The translations under genes and the position numbers were made by a program. From Bradyrhizobium sp. LTSP885 (GTDB lineage Bacteria; Pseudomonadota; Alphaproteobacteria; Rhizobiales; Xanthobacteraceae), in contig NZ_JYMT01000011.1 in assembly GCF_000938305.1 (NCBI RefSeq), forward strand, positions 1-64,000: a stretch of DNA of 64,000 bases, read 5' to 3'. The notes under the pieces were generated by a model. That model saw only the letters and a program-made list of their open reading frames with translations. It made no database searches and was not told the origin of the DNA. Below, one piece after another: positions 1 through 8,488 of this stretch. Each line of letters starts with the position of its first letter. Positions within the stretch are counted from its first letter, which is position 1.

Positions 1-19
1 CGTGTGATTCCAAGAAGAG

Positions 20-1123
20 ATGAGAAACGAATCGCTTGTGAACGAAGACTGGGCGCGTGTTGTTTCGCGGCTGGGCGGAGCTGAGGCTCTGGAGGCTGGC
101 GCGCGGGAGACGAAGGCGTTTGTTCGCCCGCGCGAGATCAGCAATGCAGTCGATCTGCTGCGGCTGATCCTTGCGTATTGCCTGGGCACGAGAGGTCTGC
201 GGTTGACGGCGGCATGGGCGACTTCGGTGGGCCTTGTCGATATCTCCAACGTGGCTCTGTTATACCGGCTGCGTCAGTCCGGGGATTGGCTTGCACAGCT
301 GATAGGCCGGGCACTTGCGAGCGGTGCGCCGAAGGCAAGCCGCGGTCGACTGATCCGCATCGTTGACGCCACGACGGTCCCAAAAGCTGGAACCGGCGGC
401 AGGCAGAAGAATGCGGTGTGGCGCATCCACAGTGCGTTCGATCTTCCGCAAGAACGTTTTGGTCACTTCGAGCTGACCGACGAACGCGCGGGCGAGACGC
501 TGGACCGGATCCCGCTGATTGCCGGCGAGATCCGTCTTGCCGACCGCGCCTATCTGCAGCCGGAGCGCATGGCGTATCTGGTCGAGGCCGGTGCGGACTT
601 CGTGATCCGCTCGGGCTGGAAGAGCGCTTGTTGGCTGGATCGCAAAGGCAATCTGATCGATCTCGTCGCCGAACTGCGCAAGGCCGCGGCACGCGGCATC
701 ATCGACCGGCCGATCTGGGTAAAACGCAAGTCTGGTGGAGCACCGCTTGCTGTGCGTTTGGTTGCCGTCAAGAAACCTGCAGATGCGGCTCAGGCTGCAC
801 GGCGCAAGGCACGCAGGACGGCTCAGAAGGGAGGCCATCGTCTCTCCAGGCAAACGCTTGATGCTGCGGATTGGGTGATCCTGGTGACCTCGCTCAAGCC
901 CGAGGACTTCACAACCGCTGATCTGCTTGCCCTTTACCGGCTGCGATGGCGGATCGAACTCGGCTTCAAGCGGCTGAAGAGCCTGATTGGCTTGAAAGGA
1001 CCTCCAGGAACTGACGAGCGGTCTGCCAGACCCCATATCCTCGCTCACCTGCTGATCATTCTTCTGCTCGAGCCGCTTGTCGACGAACTCGAGGACTCTC
1101 CCCGCTTGGCCGAAGCCGCCTAA
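20..1123 (+). CDS. IS4-family transposase, 3' end probably frameshifted
   Basis: Transposase that moves an insertion sequence through a DDE (RNase H-like) active site. The 367-residue frame has the IS4 layout: first acidic residue in RIVDATTV (113-120), second in LADRAYL (173-179), and the YREK-like block YRLRWRIELGFKRLK (306-320). The frame closes at 1123, but coding sense continues in another frame from about 1124 to the stop at 1294-1296, ending YQAMIKLS, a basic tail of the kind these proteins carry. Either a frameshift mutation has split the gene or the tail is reached by ribosomal frameshifting. Terminal inverted repeats were not identified, and the left end lies at or beyond the window edge. 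Confidence 0.85.
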   Translation: MRNESLVNEDWARVVSRLGGAEALEAGARETKAFVRPREISNAVDLLRLILAYCLGTRGLRLTAAWATSVGLVDISNVALLYRLRQSGDWLAQLIGRALASGAPKASRGRLIRIVDATTVPKAGTGGRQKNAVWRIHSAFDLPQERFGHFELTDERAGETLDRIPLIAGEIRLADRAYLQPERMAYLVEAGADFVIRSGWKSACWLDRKGNLIDLVAELRKAAARGIIDRPIWVKRKSGGAPLAVRLVAVKKPADAAQAARRKARRTAQKGGHRLSRQTLDAADWVILVTSLKPEDFTTADLLALYRLRWRIELGFKRLKSLIGLKGPPGTDERSARPHILAHLLIILLLEPLVDELEDSPRLAEAA

Positions 1124-1305
1124 CCAGACCTGCAGCATGGCGCCTGCTCCGTCAGCTCATCGCCTCCCTGCTCCAAGCCATCATTCCCCAGCCCACAATC
1201 GCGCGTCTGCGCAGAGCCAGCCTCGCTCTCCAACGACATCTGCGCGAGCCTCCCAGACGTAAACGCCGCTATCAGGCCATGATCAAACTATCTTAGCGCC
1301 TATGG

Positions 1306-1409
1306 GCGAAAGCCGGGACCCATAACCACAGGGTCGTGTTGTTAGTCCGAGCTGTGGCCCCAGCGTCGTGCAACGATGAACTGCGGTGGTTATGGGTCCC
1401 GGCTTTCGC
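1306..1409. repeat. Palindromic intergenic repeat
   Basis: Two 24-bp arms, 1306-1329 and 1386-1409, are perfect reverse complements (right arm contains GGTCCCGGCTTTCGCCGGG-type sequence running to about 1414). This is the REP/BIME-like class scattered through Bradyrhizobium intergenic regions. It sits between the IS remnant and the thiolase gene and occupies most of this gene-free stretch. Confidence 0.75.
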
Positions 1410-1545
1410 CGGGACGACACCTGCTTTGTCGGCCACACGGAGCGCTCGCCGCGGTCTCGCCTGACGGAATATTTCCGCGCTTGCCAAGGTCGTGCGAGCG
1501 GTTCAGAAAAAAGCTGGACATGAAGAAACGCCAGCGGAGAACGAT

Positions 1546-2703
1546 TTGACCATCAAGGGCAAGGCCTACATTGCCGGGATCTATGAGCATCCCACCCGGC
1601 ACGCACCCGATAAATCAACCGCGCAGCTTCACGCCGAAGTCGCCAAGGGGGCGATCGAGGATGCCGGGCTCACCAAGGACGATATCGACGGCTATTTCTG
1701 CGCCGGTGATGCGCCGGGCGGGCTGTGGCCGATGGTCGATTATCTCGGGCTCAATACCAAGAAGCTGCGCCACGTCGATTCCACCGAGACCGGCGGCTGC
1801 TCCTACCTGATCCATCTCGGCCACGCCGCCGAGGCGATCGCTGCCGGCAAGTGCTCGGTCGCGCTGGTGACGCTGGCGGGCAAGCCGCGCACCGGGGTGA
1901 TGCCGCCGCGCGCCTCCGGCGCCGAGGCGGATTTCGAACTCGCCTACGGGGCGACCACGCACAATGCCTATGGCATGTGTGCCATGCGCCATATGCACGA
2001 CTACGGCACCACCTCGGAGCAACTGGCCTGGATCAAGGTCGCGGCCTCACATCACGCGCAGTACAATCCGCACGCGATGCTGAAGGAGGTCGTCACGGTT
2101 GAAGACGTCCTGAACTCGCCGATGATCTCCGATCCGCTGCATCGCATGGATTGCTGCGTCGTCACCGATGGCGGCGGCGCCATGATCGTGACCACGCCCG
2201 AAATCGCCAAGAGCCTGAAGAAGCCGCTGGTGCGCCTGATCGGCCACGGCGAGGCGGCGAAGGGCCCGCGCGGCGGTAAGGATCTCGACCTGACTTACTC
2301 CGCCGGCGTGTGGTCCGGACCGCGCGCCTTCGAGGAAGCAGGCGTGACGCCCAAGGACATCAAATACGCTTCGATCTATGACAGCTTCACCATCACCGTG
2401 CTGATGCAGCTCGAGGACCTCGGCTTCTGCAAGAAGGGCGAGGGCGGCAAGTTCGTCGCCGACGGCAATCTGATCTCCGGCGTCGGCAAGCTGCCGTTCA
2501 ACACCGATGGCGGCGGCCTCTGCAGCAACCATCCCGTCAACCGCGGCGGCATGACAAAGATCCTCGAGGCCGTCCGGCAGCTGCGCGGCGAAGCGCATCC
2601 GAAGGTGCAGGTGCCGAATTGCGATCTCGCGATCGCGCATGGCACCGGCGGTCTGCTCGGCGTTCGCCACGCCGCCTCAACCTGCATTCTGGAGCGTGCG
2701 TGA
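1546..2703 (+). CDS. Thiolase-like acyl-CoA acetyltransferase (SCP-x type)
   Basis: Thiolase-fold enzyme expected to cleave or condense acyl-CoA esters in a beta-oxidation-like pathway in the cytoplasm. The nucleophile is most likely the Cys in ETGGCSYL, with the conserved His in SNHPVNRGG and the C-terminal GTGGLLG loop. At about 385 residues it matches the lipid-transfer-protein thiolase subgroup rather than biosynthetic thiolases. A TTG start at 1546 is preferred because GGAGA lies six bases upstream; an in-frame GTG at 1492 would add an unconvincing 18 residues. The stop overlaps the ATG of the next gene (ATGA), so the two are translationally coupled, as is usual for thiolase/DUF35 pairs. 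The substrate cannot be told from sequence. Confidence 0.88.
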   Translation: MTIKGKAYIAGIYEHPTRHAPDKSTAQLHAEVAKGAIEDAGLTKDDIDGYFCAGDAPGGLWPMVDYLGLNTKKLRHVDSTETGGCSYLIHLGHAAEAIAAGKCSVALVTLAGKPRTGVMPPRASGAEADFELAYGATTHNAYGMCAMRHMHDYGTTSEQLAWIKVAASHHAQYNPHAMLKEVVTVEDVLNSPMISDPLHRMDCCVVTDGGGAMIVTTPEIAKSLKKPLVRLIGHGEAAKGPRGGKDLDLTYSAGVWSGPRAFEEAGVTPKDIKYASIYDSFTITVLMQLEDLGFCKKGEGGKFVADGNLISGVGKLPFNTDGGGLCSNHPVNRGGMTKILEAVRQLRGEAHPKVQVPNCDLAIAHGTGGLLGVRHAASTCILERA

Positions 2704-3092
2704 TGTCTGAAGCGAAGAAGTACAATGCCCCGGTGACCAACCCGGAGACCGCGCCGTTCTGGGACGCGGCCAAGCAAGGCAAGTTCATGATCAAGCGCTG
2801 CACCGCCTGCGGCGAGGCGCATTACTTCCCGCGCTCGATCTGCCCGTTCTGCTTCTCCGACAAGACGGTGTGGGAAGAGAGTTCGGGCGAGGCTGTGGTC
2901 TACACTTACAGCCTGATGCGGAAATCGCCGACGGGGCCTTACGCGATCGCCTATGTCACGCTGAAGGAAGGTCCCTCGTTGCAGACCAATATCGTCGATT
3001 GCGATCTGGAGACTGTGAAGATCGGCCAGAAGGTGAAGGTGGTGTGGAAGCCGACCGATGGCGCGCCGCTGCCGTTCTTCGCGCCGGCCTAA
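2703..3092 (+). CDS. DUF35 OB-fold / zinc-ribbon acyl-CoA-associated protein
   Basis: Small partner protein of SCP-x-type thiolases. It has the DUF35 layout: an N-terminal rubredoxin-like zinc ribbon with CTACGEAHYFPRSICPFC (two CxxC pairs) and then an OB-fold (GEAVVYTYSL to VVWKPTDG). In characterised pairs the OB protein forms a complex with the thiolase and is thought to help with acyl-CoA handling. The ATG at 2703 overlaps the thiolase stop. The 129-residue length is normal for the family. Confidence 0.88.
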   Translation: MSEAKKYNAPVTNPETAPFWDAAKQGKFMIKRCTACGEAHYFPRSICPFCFSDKTVWEESSGEAVVYTYSLMRKSPTGPYAIAYVTLKEGPSLQTNIVDCDLETVKIGQKVKVVWKPTDGAPLPFFAPA

Positions 3093-3093
3093 T

Positions 3094-3250
3094 TACCTTC
3101 TCCCCTTGTGGGAGAAGGTGGCAGCCGAAGGCTGCCGGATGAGGGGTCTCTCTCCGCGCAAAGAATCTCTCTGCGGCGCGAACCCCTCACCGAAGCGTGT
3201 TTGTGACGAACGCCGGTGTAGCCCTCTCCCACAGGGGGAGAGGGCGCAGC
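3094..3250. repeat. Intergenic palindromic repeat (REP/BIME-like)
   Basis: The left arm CTTCTCCCCTTGTGGGAGAAGG and the right arm CCCTCTCCCACAGGGGGAG are complementary, with a second pair inside (GAGGGGTCTCTC against CGAACCCCTCACC). This is the common rhizobial pattern of two nested palindromes. It separates the DUF35 gene from the MaoC gene and may stabilise or end the upstream transcript. Confidence 0.6.
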
Positions 3251-3291
3251 AATCAGCACCGCGAGAAAAGATACTCGGGAGAAAAACGACA

Positions 3292-4152
3292 ATGCCGATC
3301 GTGTACGAACAGCTGATGGCCCTGAAGAACCTTGGCCAGAAATACAGCTACGCCGACCGCGACGTGATGCTCTATGCCTATGGTATCGGGCTCGGCGCCG
3401 ATCCGATGGACGAGAAGGAGCTCGCCTTCGTCAATGAGGGCACGCTGACACCGCGTGCACTGAAGGTGGTGCCGACCTTTGCGTCGGTTGCGGCCTGGGG
3501 CGCCGGCCCCGGCGAGATGAACCTCAACCGCGTGATGGTGGTCGACGGCGAGCGCGACATCACCTTCCACAAGCCGTTTGCGACGGCGGCGCACATCACC
3601 GCCGATTCCACCGTGCTCGACGCCTTCGACAAGGGCAAGGACAAGGGCGCGGTGATCCGCCACCAGACCGTGCTCAGGGACGAGAAGGGCGAGAAGCTCG
3701 CCACGCTCGTCGCGTCGCGTTTCGCGCGCGGCGACGGCGGCTTTGGCGGCCCGTCGGAAGGCCAGCCCGAGCCGCACAGAGTGCCGGAGCGCGCGCCCGA
3801 CAAGGTCGTCGACATCACCACGCGGCCCGACCAGGCGCTCATCTACCGGCTCTGCGGCGACCGCAATCCGCTGCACTCAGATCCGGAGTTTGCGAAAAAG
3901 GCCGGCTTCCCGCGGCCGATCCTGCACGGCATGTGCACCTACGGCATCACCTGCCGCGGCGTGCTGCAGACCTATGCCGACTACGATCCATCCGCCTTCA
4001 AGCAGCATGCGGCGCGGTTCTCCTCGCCAGTGTTTCCCGGCGAGACCATCACCATGGAATTGTGGAAGGACGGCAACGTGGTGTCGTTCGAAGCCAAGGT
4101 GAAGTCGCGCGGCGTCACGGTCATTAAGAGCGGCAGGACGGTGCTGGGTTGA
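3292..4152 (+). CDS. MaoC-type double hot-dog enoyl-CoA hydratase
   Basis: Hydratase expected to add water across the double bond of a 2-enoyl-CoA, the step before the SDR dehydrogenase encoded next. The 286-residue protein has two hot-dog domains, the N-terminal one degenerate as in eukaryotic type MFE-2 hydratase 2. The second carries the catalytic signature GDRNPLHSDPEFAKKAGF with the Asp/His pair, followed by ILHGMCTYG. The ATG at 3292 follows a GGGAGAA site. Its placement between thiolase and SDR genes supports a degradative acyl-CoA pathway. Confidence 0.88.
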   Translation: MPIVYEQLMALKNLGQKYSYADRDVMLYAYGIGLGADPMDEKELAFVNEGTLTPRALKVVPTFASVAAWGAGPGEMNLNRVMVVDGERDITFHKPFATAAHITADSTVLDAFDKGKDKGAVIRHQTVLRDEKGEKLATLVASRFARGDGGFGGPSEGQPEPHRVPERAPDKVVDITTRPDQALIYRLCGDRNPLHSDPEFAKKAGFPRPILHGMCTYGITCRGVLQTYADYDPSAFKQHAARFSSPVFPGETITMELWKDGNVVSFEAKVKSRGVTVIKSGRTVLG

Positions 4153-4159
4153 TTCATCC

Positions 4160-4241
4160 GTCGTTCCGGGGCGCGCGAGAGCGCGAACCCGGAACCTCGA
4201 GATTCCGGGTTCAGCCCTGCGGGCTGCCCCGGAATGACGGC
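4160..4241. repeat. Intergenic repeat, copy 1 (CGTTCCGGGG...CCGGAATGACG)
   Basis: Palindromic element starting TCGTTCCGGGG and ending CCCCGGAATGACGG, with an internal GAACCCGGAACCTCG core. A diverged second copy lies after the next gene at 5150-5252. Such elements are dispersed in Bradyrhizobium genomes. It ends about 20 bases before the SDR start codon. Confidence 0.7.
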
Positions 4242-4262
4242 AACTAAAAGGGAGAAGAAACC

Positions 4263-5141
4263 ATGGGATTACTCGACGGCAAAGTCGCCATCATCACGGG
4301 GGCCGGCGGCGGACTTGGTGAGGCCTACGCAAAACTGTTCGCGCGCGAGGGCGCGGCGGTTGTGGTCAACGACCTCGGCGGCCCGCGCGACGGCACGGGC
4401 GCCGACAAGTCGATGGCCCAGAAGGTCGTCGACGCGATCAAGGCCGAGGGTGGCCGTGCGGTGGCTAACGGTGCCGATATCTCGACGCTCGCCGGCGGCC
4501 AGTCGGTGTTCGACGACGCCATCAAGAATTTCGGCCGCGCCGACATCCTGGTCAACAATGCCGGCATCCTCCTGGACGAGACCTTCCACAAGGCCAAGGA
4601 AGAGAACTGGGACAGGGTGATGAAGGTGCATCTCAAAGGCACCTTCTGCTGCACCCAGCCGGTGTTCAAATGGATGCGTGACAATGGCGGCGGCGTCATC
4701 GTCAACACGTCCTCGACCTCGGGGCTGATCGGCAATTTCGGCCAGACCAATTACGGCGCGGCCAAGGGCGGCATCTGGGGCCTTTCCAACGTGCTGGCGA
4801 TCGAGGGCCGCAAATACGGCATCCGGATCTGGACCCTGGCGCCGGGCGCCTTGACCCGCATGACCGCAGATCTGCCCCGCTACAAGGAGAACCCGGGTGC
4901 GGCGCTCGGCCCCGACGGCATCGCGCCGGCCGTGCTCTACATGGTCAGCGATCTGTCGGGCGACCAGACCGGCAAGGTCCTGGGCGTCTCCGGCCCGCGC
5001 GGCGTCCGCGAGATGCGGATGATGGAAATGGACGGCTGGAAACCGCCATTTTCGGGTTGGAAGGCCGAGGACATCGCCAGCCATGCCAAGGAGATCTTCT
5101 TCTCCGAGGAGCAGATCAAGATGGGCGCGCGGCGGTTTTAG
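4263..5141 (+). CDS. SDR-family 3-hydroxyacyl-CoA dehydrogenase-like protein
   Basis: Short-chain dehydrogenase that would oxidise a 3-hydroxyacyl-CoA with NAD(P)+. It shows the cofactor loop TGAGGGLG (12-19), NNAG, the catalytic Ser in NTSSTSGLIG, and the YGAAK catalytic Tyr/Lys. The inserted NDLGGPRDGTG and the 292-residue length resemble the dehydrogenase domain of peroxisomal multifunctional enzyme type 2. An AGGGAG site precedes the ATG. With the neighbouring MaoC and thiolase genes it completes the hydration-oxidation-thiolysis order. Confidence 0.88.
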   Translation: MGLLDGKVAIITGAGGGLGEAYAKLFAREGAAVVVNDLGGPRDGTGADKSMAQKVVDAIKAEGGRAVANGADISTLAGGQSVFDDAIKNFGRADILVNNAGILLDETFHKAKEENWDRVMKVHLKGTFCCTQPVFKWMRDNGGGVIVNTSSTSGLIGNFGQTNYGAAKGGIWGLSNVLAIEGRKYGIRIWTLAPGALTRMTADLPRYKENPGAALGPDGIAPAVLYMVSDLSGDQTGKVLGVSGPRGVREMRMMEMDGWKPPFSGWKAEDIASHAKEIFFSEEQIKMGARRF

Positions 5142-5149
5142 ATGATAAA

Positions 5150-5252
5150 CGTCGTTCCGGGGCGTCCGAAGGACGAACCCGGAACCTCGGGATTCCCCGG
5201 TGCGCAATTGCGCACCTGCGGTCTGGTGCTTAAGCACCATCCCGGAATGACG
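5150..5252. repeat. Intergenic repeat, copy 2
   Basis: Second member of the repeat at 4160-4241, with the same outer arms (GTCGTTCCGGGG and CCCGGAATGACG) and a different centre containing the palindromes GGTGCGCAATTGCGCACC and GGTGCTTAAGCACC. It lies between the SDR and the DapA-like gene. Confidence 0.7.
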
Positions 5253-5271
5253 ATCAAAAATCGAGGCACAC

Positions 5272-6228
5272 ATGACCAAACTCACCGCCCAGGCCGCAGG
5301 CACCTTCGCCATCGCGCCGACCCCGTTTCATGACGATGGCCGCATCGACGAAGCCTCGATCGACCGGCTGACCGATTTCTACGCCGACGTCGGCTGCGAT
5401 GGCGTCACCGTGCTCGGCATCCTCGGCGAGGCGCCGAAGCTCGACGCCGCCGAGGCCGAGCAGGTCGCGGTGCGCTTCGTCAAGCGTGCGAAAAACATGC
5501 AGATCATCGTCGGCGTCTCGGCGCCGGGATTTGCCACCATGCGCTCGCTGGCGCAGAAATCGATGGATGCAGGCGCCGCCGGCGTCATGATCGCGCCGCC
5601 GCCGAACCTGCGCACCGACGACCAGATCGTCACCTATTTCAAGCAGGCGCAGGAAGCCATCGGCACCGACATTCCCTGGGTGCTGCAGGATTATCCCCTG
5701 ACCTTGACCGTGGTGTTCACGCCCGCCGTGATCCGCAAGATCGTGATGGATAGCCCATCCTGCGTGATGCTGAAGCATGAGGATTGGCCGGGGCTGGATA
5801 AGCTCTCGACCTTGCGCAACTTCCAGAAGGACGGCTCGCTGCGGCCGCTGTCGATCCTGGTCGGCAATGGCGGCATGTTCCTCGATTTCGAGATGGAGCG
5901 CGGCGCCGACGGCGCGATGACCGGCTACGCTTTCCCGGAACTCCTGATCGACGTGGTCAACCTCTCCAAGGCCGGCAAGCGCGACGCCGCGCACGATCTG
6001 TTCGATGCCCATCTGCCGATGATGCGCTACGAGCAGCAGCCCGGCGTCGGCCTCACGGTACGCAAATACGTGCTGCAGAAGCGCGGCATCATCTCGTCCA
6101 GCGCCCAGCGCAAGCCGGGCGCTGTGATCACGCCGCAGACGAGGGCGGAGGTCGATTATTTGCTCTCGCGGGTGGCCCGCGTCGACCGCCGCGCCAATCT
6201 GCAACCGCAATCCAGCGCAGCAGGCTAG
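5272..6228 (+). CDS. Dihydrodipicolinate synthase/N-acetylneuraminate lyase family protein
   Basis: TIM-barrel class I aldolase. The Schiff-base Lys is in CVMLKHED (about residue 165) and the catalytic Tyr in VLQDYPLT (about 143). The 318-residue protein is somewhat longer at the C terminus than lysine-pathway DapA and lacks its flanking context, so a catabolic aldolase or lyase is more likely than lysine synthesis. The ATG at 5272 is three bases after a weak GGCACAC spacer; the NUDIX gene starts three bases after its stop, suggesting co-transcription. Confidence 0.82.
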   Translation: MTKLTAQAAGTFAIAPTPFHDDGRIDEASIDRLTDFYADVGCDGVTVLGILGEAPKLDAAEAEQVAVRFVKRAKNMQIIVGVSAPGFATMRSLAQKSMDAGAAGVMIAPPPNLRTDDQIVTYFKQAQEAIGTDIPWVLQDYPLTLTVVFTPAVIRKIVMDSPSCVMLKHEDWPGLDKLSTLRNFQKDGSLRPLSILVGNGGMFLDFEMERGADGAMTGYAFPELLIDVVNLSKAGKRDAAHDLFDAHLPMMRYEQQPGVGLTVRKYVLQKRGIISSSAQRKPGAVITPQTRAEVDYLLSRVARVDRRANLQPQSSAAG

Positions 6229-6231
6229 CGC

Positions 6232-7032
6232 ATGACCGACATCGTCGCTCCGCGCCTTGCTTCGACGGTCCTGCTGTTGCGCGACAGCAAGGTTGCGAAC
6301 GAAATTGAAATCTTCATGATGGTCCGCCATCACCAGATCGAGTTCAATTCGGGTGCGCTGGTGTTTCCGGGCGGCAGCGTCGACAAGAATGACAAGGAGA
6401 TCGCGGCCAACCCCGCGCTCTATTCAGGCGGGGACGGGCTCGACGCCGACGCGCTCGGCTTCCGCATCGCTGCGATCCGCGAAACCTTTGAAGAGAGCGG
6501 CATCCTGCTGGCGCGGCCGAAAGGATCGAAGGACCTGGTCGACGCAAGGCCCGCGAACGAGATCGCGATCGCGCATCGCGCTGACCTGAACGAGGGCAAG
6601 ATCACCTTCCTGAAGGTGTTGACCGACAACGGCATGCTGCTCGCGCTCGACGAACTCGTGCCCTATGCGCACTGGATCACGCCGGAAGGCATGCCAAAAC
6701 GCTTCGACACCTGGTTCTTCCTCGCCGCGGCGCCGCCGGAGCAACTCGGCGCCCATGACGGCAAGGAGTCCACCGATTCGATCTGGGTATCGGCGCGCGA
6801 GGCGCTGGAAGGCGGCGAAACTGGCCGCTTCAAGCTGCCGTTCCCGACCACACGCAATCTGATCAGGCTCGGCAAGCAGGGCAGCGTGCAGGCCGCGCTT
6901 GACGACAGCAAGGGTAAGTCGATCGTCACGGTGATGCCCGTCATGACCAAGACCGCCACCGGCCGCCAGCTCCGGATTCCCAAGGAAGCCGGCTACGATG
7001 GCGAGGTATTCGACGTCGGCGCGGTGGGGTGA
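6232..7032 (+). CDS. NUDIX hydrolase, NUDT19/NUDT7-like
   Basis: Hydrolase of nucleoside diphosphates linked to another group. The NUDIX box is split by an insertion: FPGGSVDKND, then about 30 residues, then RIAAIRETFEESGILL with the REtxEExG metal-binding core. This split box is typical of the NUDT7/NUDT19 group, some of which cleave CoA and acyl-CoA; that would fit the upstream acyl-CoA genes but is inference. It follows the aldolase gene with a 3-base gap. Confidence 0.82.
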   Translation: MTDIVAPRLASTVLLLRDSKVANEIEIFMMVRHHQIEFNSGALVFPGGSVDKNDKEIAANPALYSGGDGLDADALGFRIAAIRETFEESGILLARPKGSKDLVDARPANEIAIAHRADLNEGKITFLKVLTDNGMLLALDELVPYAHWITPEGMPKRFDTWFFLAAAPPEQLGAHDGKESTDSIWVSAREALEGGETGRFKLPFPTTRNLIRLGKQGSVQAALDDSKGKSIVTVMPVMTKTATGRQLRIPKEAGYDGEVFDVGAVG

Positions 7033-7034
7033 CC

Positions 7035-7141
7035 CGTCATCCTGAGGAGCGCGCTCTTGCGCGCGTCTCGAAGGATGCACGGCCCGGCCGGTGGCCGTCG
7101 ATCCTTCGAGGCTCGCTCCGCTCGCACCTCAGGATGACGGT
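7035..7141. repeat. Intergenic palindromic repeat (GTCATCCTGAGG...CCTCAGGATGACG)
   Basis: Outer arms CGTCATCCTGAGG and CCTCAGGATGACG are exact reverse complements, with a second pair TCGAAGGATG and CATCCTTCGA-like arms inside. This is a widespread rhizobial REP-type element. It fills the gap between the NUDIX and EamA genes and may act as a terminator. Confidence 0.7.
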
Positions 7142-7222
7142 TCATTCAGTTGACACACTTCGGCGAGCAACGAAGTATCCTGTGCTTCGCTCCATGTAAA
7201 CTCCATCTCGATAGTCCGAGGG

Positions 7223-8146
7223 ATGGAATCCGAGATGGAACAGGTTACGCCGCGCCCGCCCAACATGGCCTTCGAGCTGGCGCTGCTGCTTGCGCTCGCC
7301 ACGCTCTGGGGCGGCTCCTACACCTTCATCAAGCTCGGGGTCGCGACCATTCCGCCGATCACGCTGATCGCGGCGCGCACCGCGATCGCAGGCGCCCTGC
7401 TGCTGGTCATCATGCGCTGGCGCGGCGTAGCGATGCCGGCGGATATTCCGACCTGGCGCCGCTTCATCTTCCAGGCCTGCCTCAACAGCGTGATCCCGTG
7501 GACACTGATCGCCTGGGGCGAGCGCATGGTCGACGCCGGGTTGACCACGATTCTCAATTCGGCCTCGCCGATCTTCACCTTCCTGTTCACGGTCGCGATA
7601 ACCCGCCATGAGGCCGCAAGCCCGAGAAAGCTGTTCGGCGTGGTCGCCGGCATGGCCGGCATCTGCCTGATCGTCGGGGTCGATGCGTTCCGCGACCTCG
7701 GCACCGGGATCGTGGCCGAGGTCGCGATCGTCGTCGCCACCATCAGCTACGCCTGCGCCGCGATCTTCAGCCGGGGGTTCAAGGACCTCGACCCGATGGC
7801 GCCGGCGGCGGGCTCGCTGATCGCAGGCGCCGTGATCCTGATTCCGGTTAGCCTTGTCGTCGACCAGCCCTGGACGCTGTCGCCGTCGACCAGTTCGCTG
7901 CTGGCGCTGTTGGCGCTCGCCGTGTTCTCGACCGCAATCGCCTTCGTGATCTATTTCCGCCTGATCCAGACCCTCGGCTCGGTCGGGACCACGGCGCAGG
8001 CCTACCTGCGGGTGCCGATCGGGGTCGCGCTCAGCGTCGTCTTCCTCGGCGAAGGGCTGAGCCCAACGGCATGGATCGGGCTCGCCTGTGTCGTGGTCGG
8101 GGTCGCAGCGATGACCATCCCGGCGCGAAAGGCCGCCACGGCCTGA
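7223..8146 (+). CDS. EamA-family (DMT) inner-membrane exporter
   Basis: Drug/metabolite transporter with about ten transmembrane helices arranged as two EamA repeats (roughly residues 15-150 and 160-300). Typical features are LWGGSYTFIKLG in the first helix pair and YFRLIQTLGSVGTTAQAYLRVP with FLGEGLSP in the second. The substrate cannot be read from sequence. The upstream start at 7223 (ATGGAATCC) is used; ATG codons at 7235 and later are alternatives. A paralogue lies at 63020. Confidence 0.85.
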   Translation: MESEMEQVTPRPPNMAFELALLLALATLWGGSYTFIKLGVATIPPITLIAARTAIAGALLLVIMRWRGVAMPADIPTWRRFIFQACLNSVIPWTLIAWGERMVDAGLTTILNSASPIFTFLFTVAITRHEAASPRKLFGVVAGMAGICLIVGVDAFRDLGTGIVAEVAIVVATISYACAAIFSRGFKDLDPMAPAAGSLIAGAVILIPVSLVVDQPWTLSPSTSSLLALLALAVFSTAIAFVIYFRLIQTLGSVGTTAQAYLRVPIGVALSVVFLGEGLSPTAWIGLACVVVGVAAMTIPARKAATA

Positions 8147-8183
8147 AACCGGCAACGGTCGTGGCCCCCGGAGCTTGCATGAT

Positions 8184-8300
8184 TTCGGAATAATGGAATA
8201 ATGCCACTGATTTGCCCGACGTGTCAAGTTGTCGTGTCGAAAGCCGGCGGCCCACCGGCTACTTTGCATGGGGTTGTTTTCGATATTTTAGCAGTGCACC
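8184..8300. repeat. Conserved Bradyrhizobium-type intergenic element
   Basis: The stretch with CACTGATTTGCCCGACGTGT and, further on, GCATGGGGTTGTTTTCGATA resembles a dispersed intergenic sequence I associate with Bradyrhizobium genomes; this is from memory and not searched. The rest of the gap before the sensor kinase (8301-8488) holds no gene that I can support. Confidence 0.4.
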
Positions 8301-8488
8301 CCTGCGATAGCCCTGCGGCGGCCGGGGCCGGCGCGGCCGCGCAAGTCCCGGATTGGGGCGATCCGCGTCATCAGCGTGACGCAAATCACCCTCGGTCGCG
8401 CCGATGCCCTGTTGGTGAGCGTCAGCCTGTTCCCCACAGCCCGTAATTTCCCGTATATTGCGGCCGACTGGACCCCGGCCTCGATGAC

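Noticed and set aside
138-1138. Long minus-strand frames across the transposase
   Set aside because: High-GC shadow frames of the IS4 gene; no family motifs or ribosome sites.
8301-8488. Small RNA or riboswitch before the sensor kinase
   Set aside because: No recognisable conserved fold; only dispersed intergenic repeat sequence was seen nearby.
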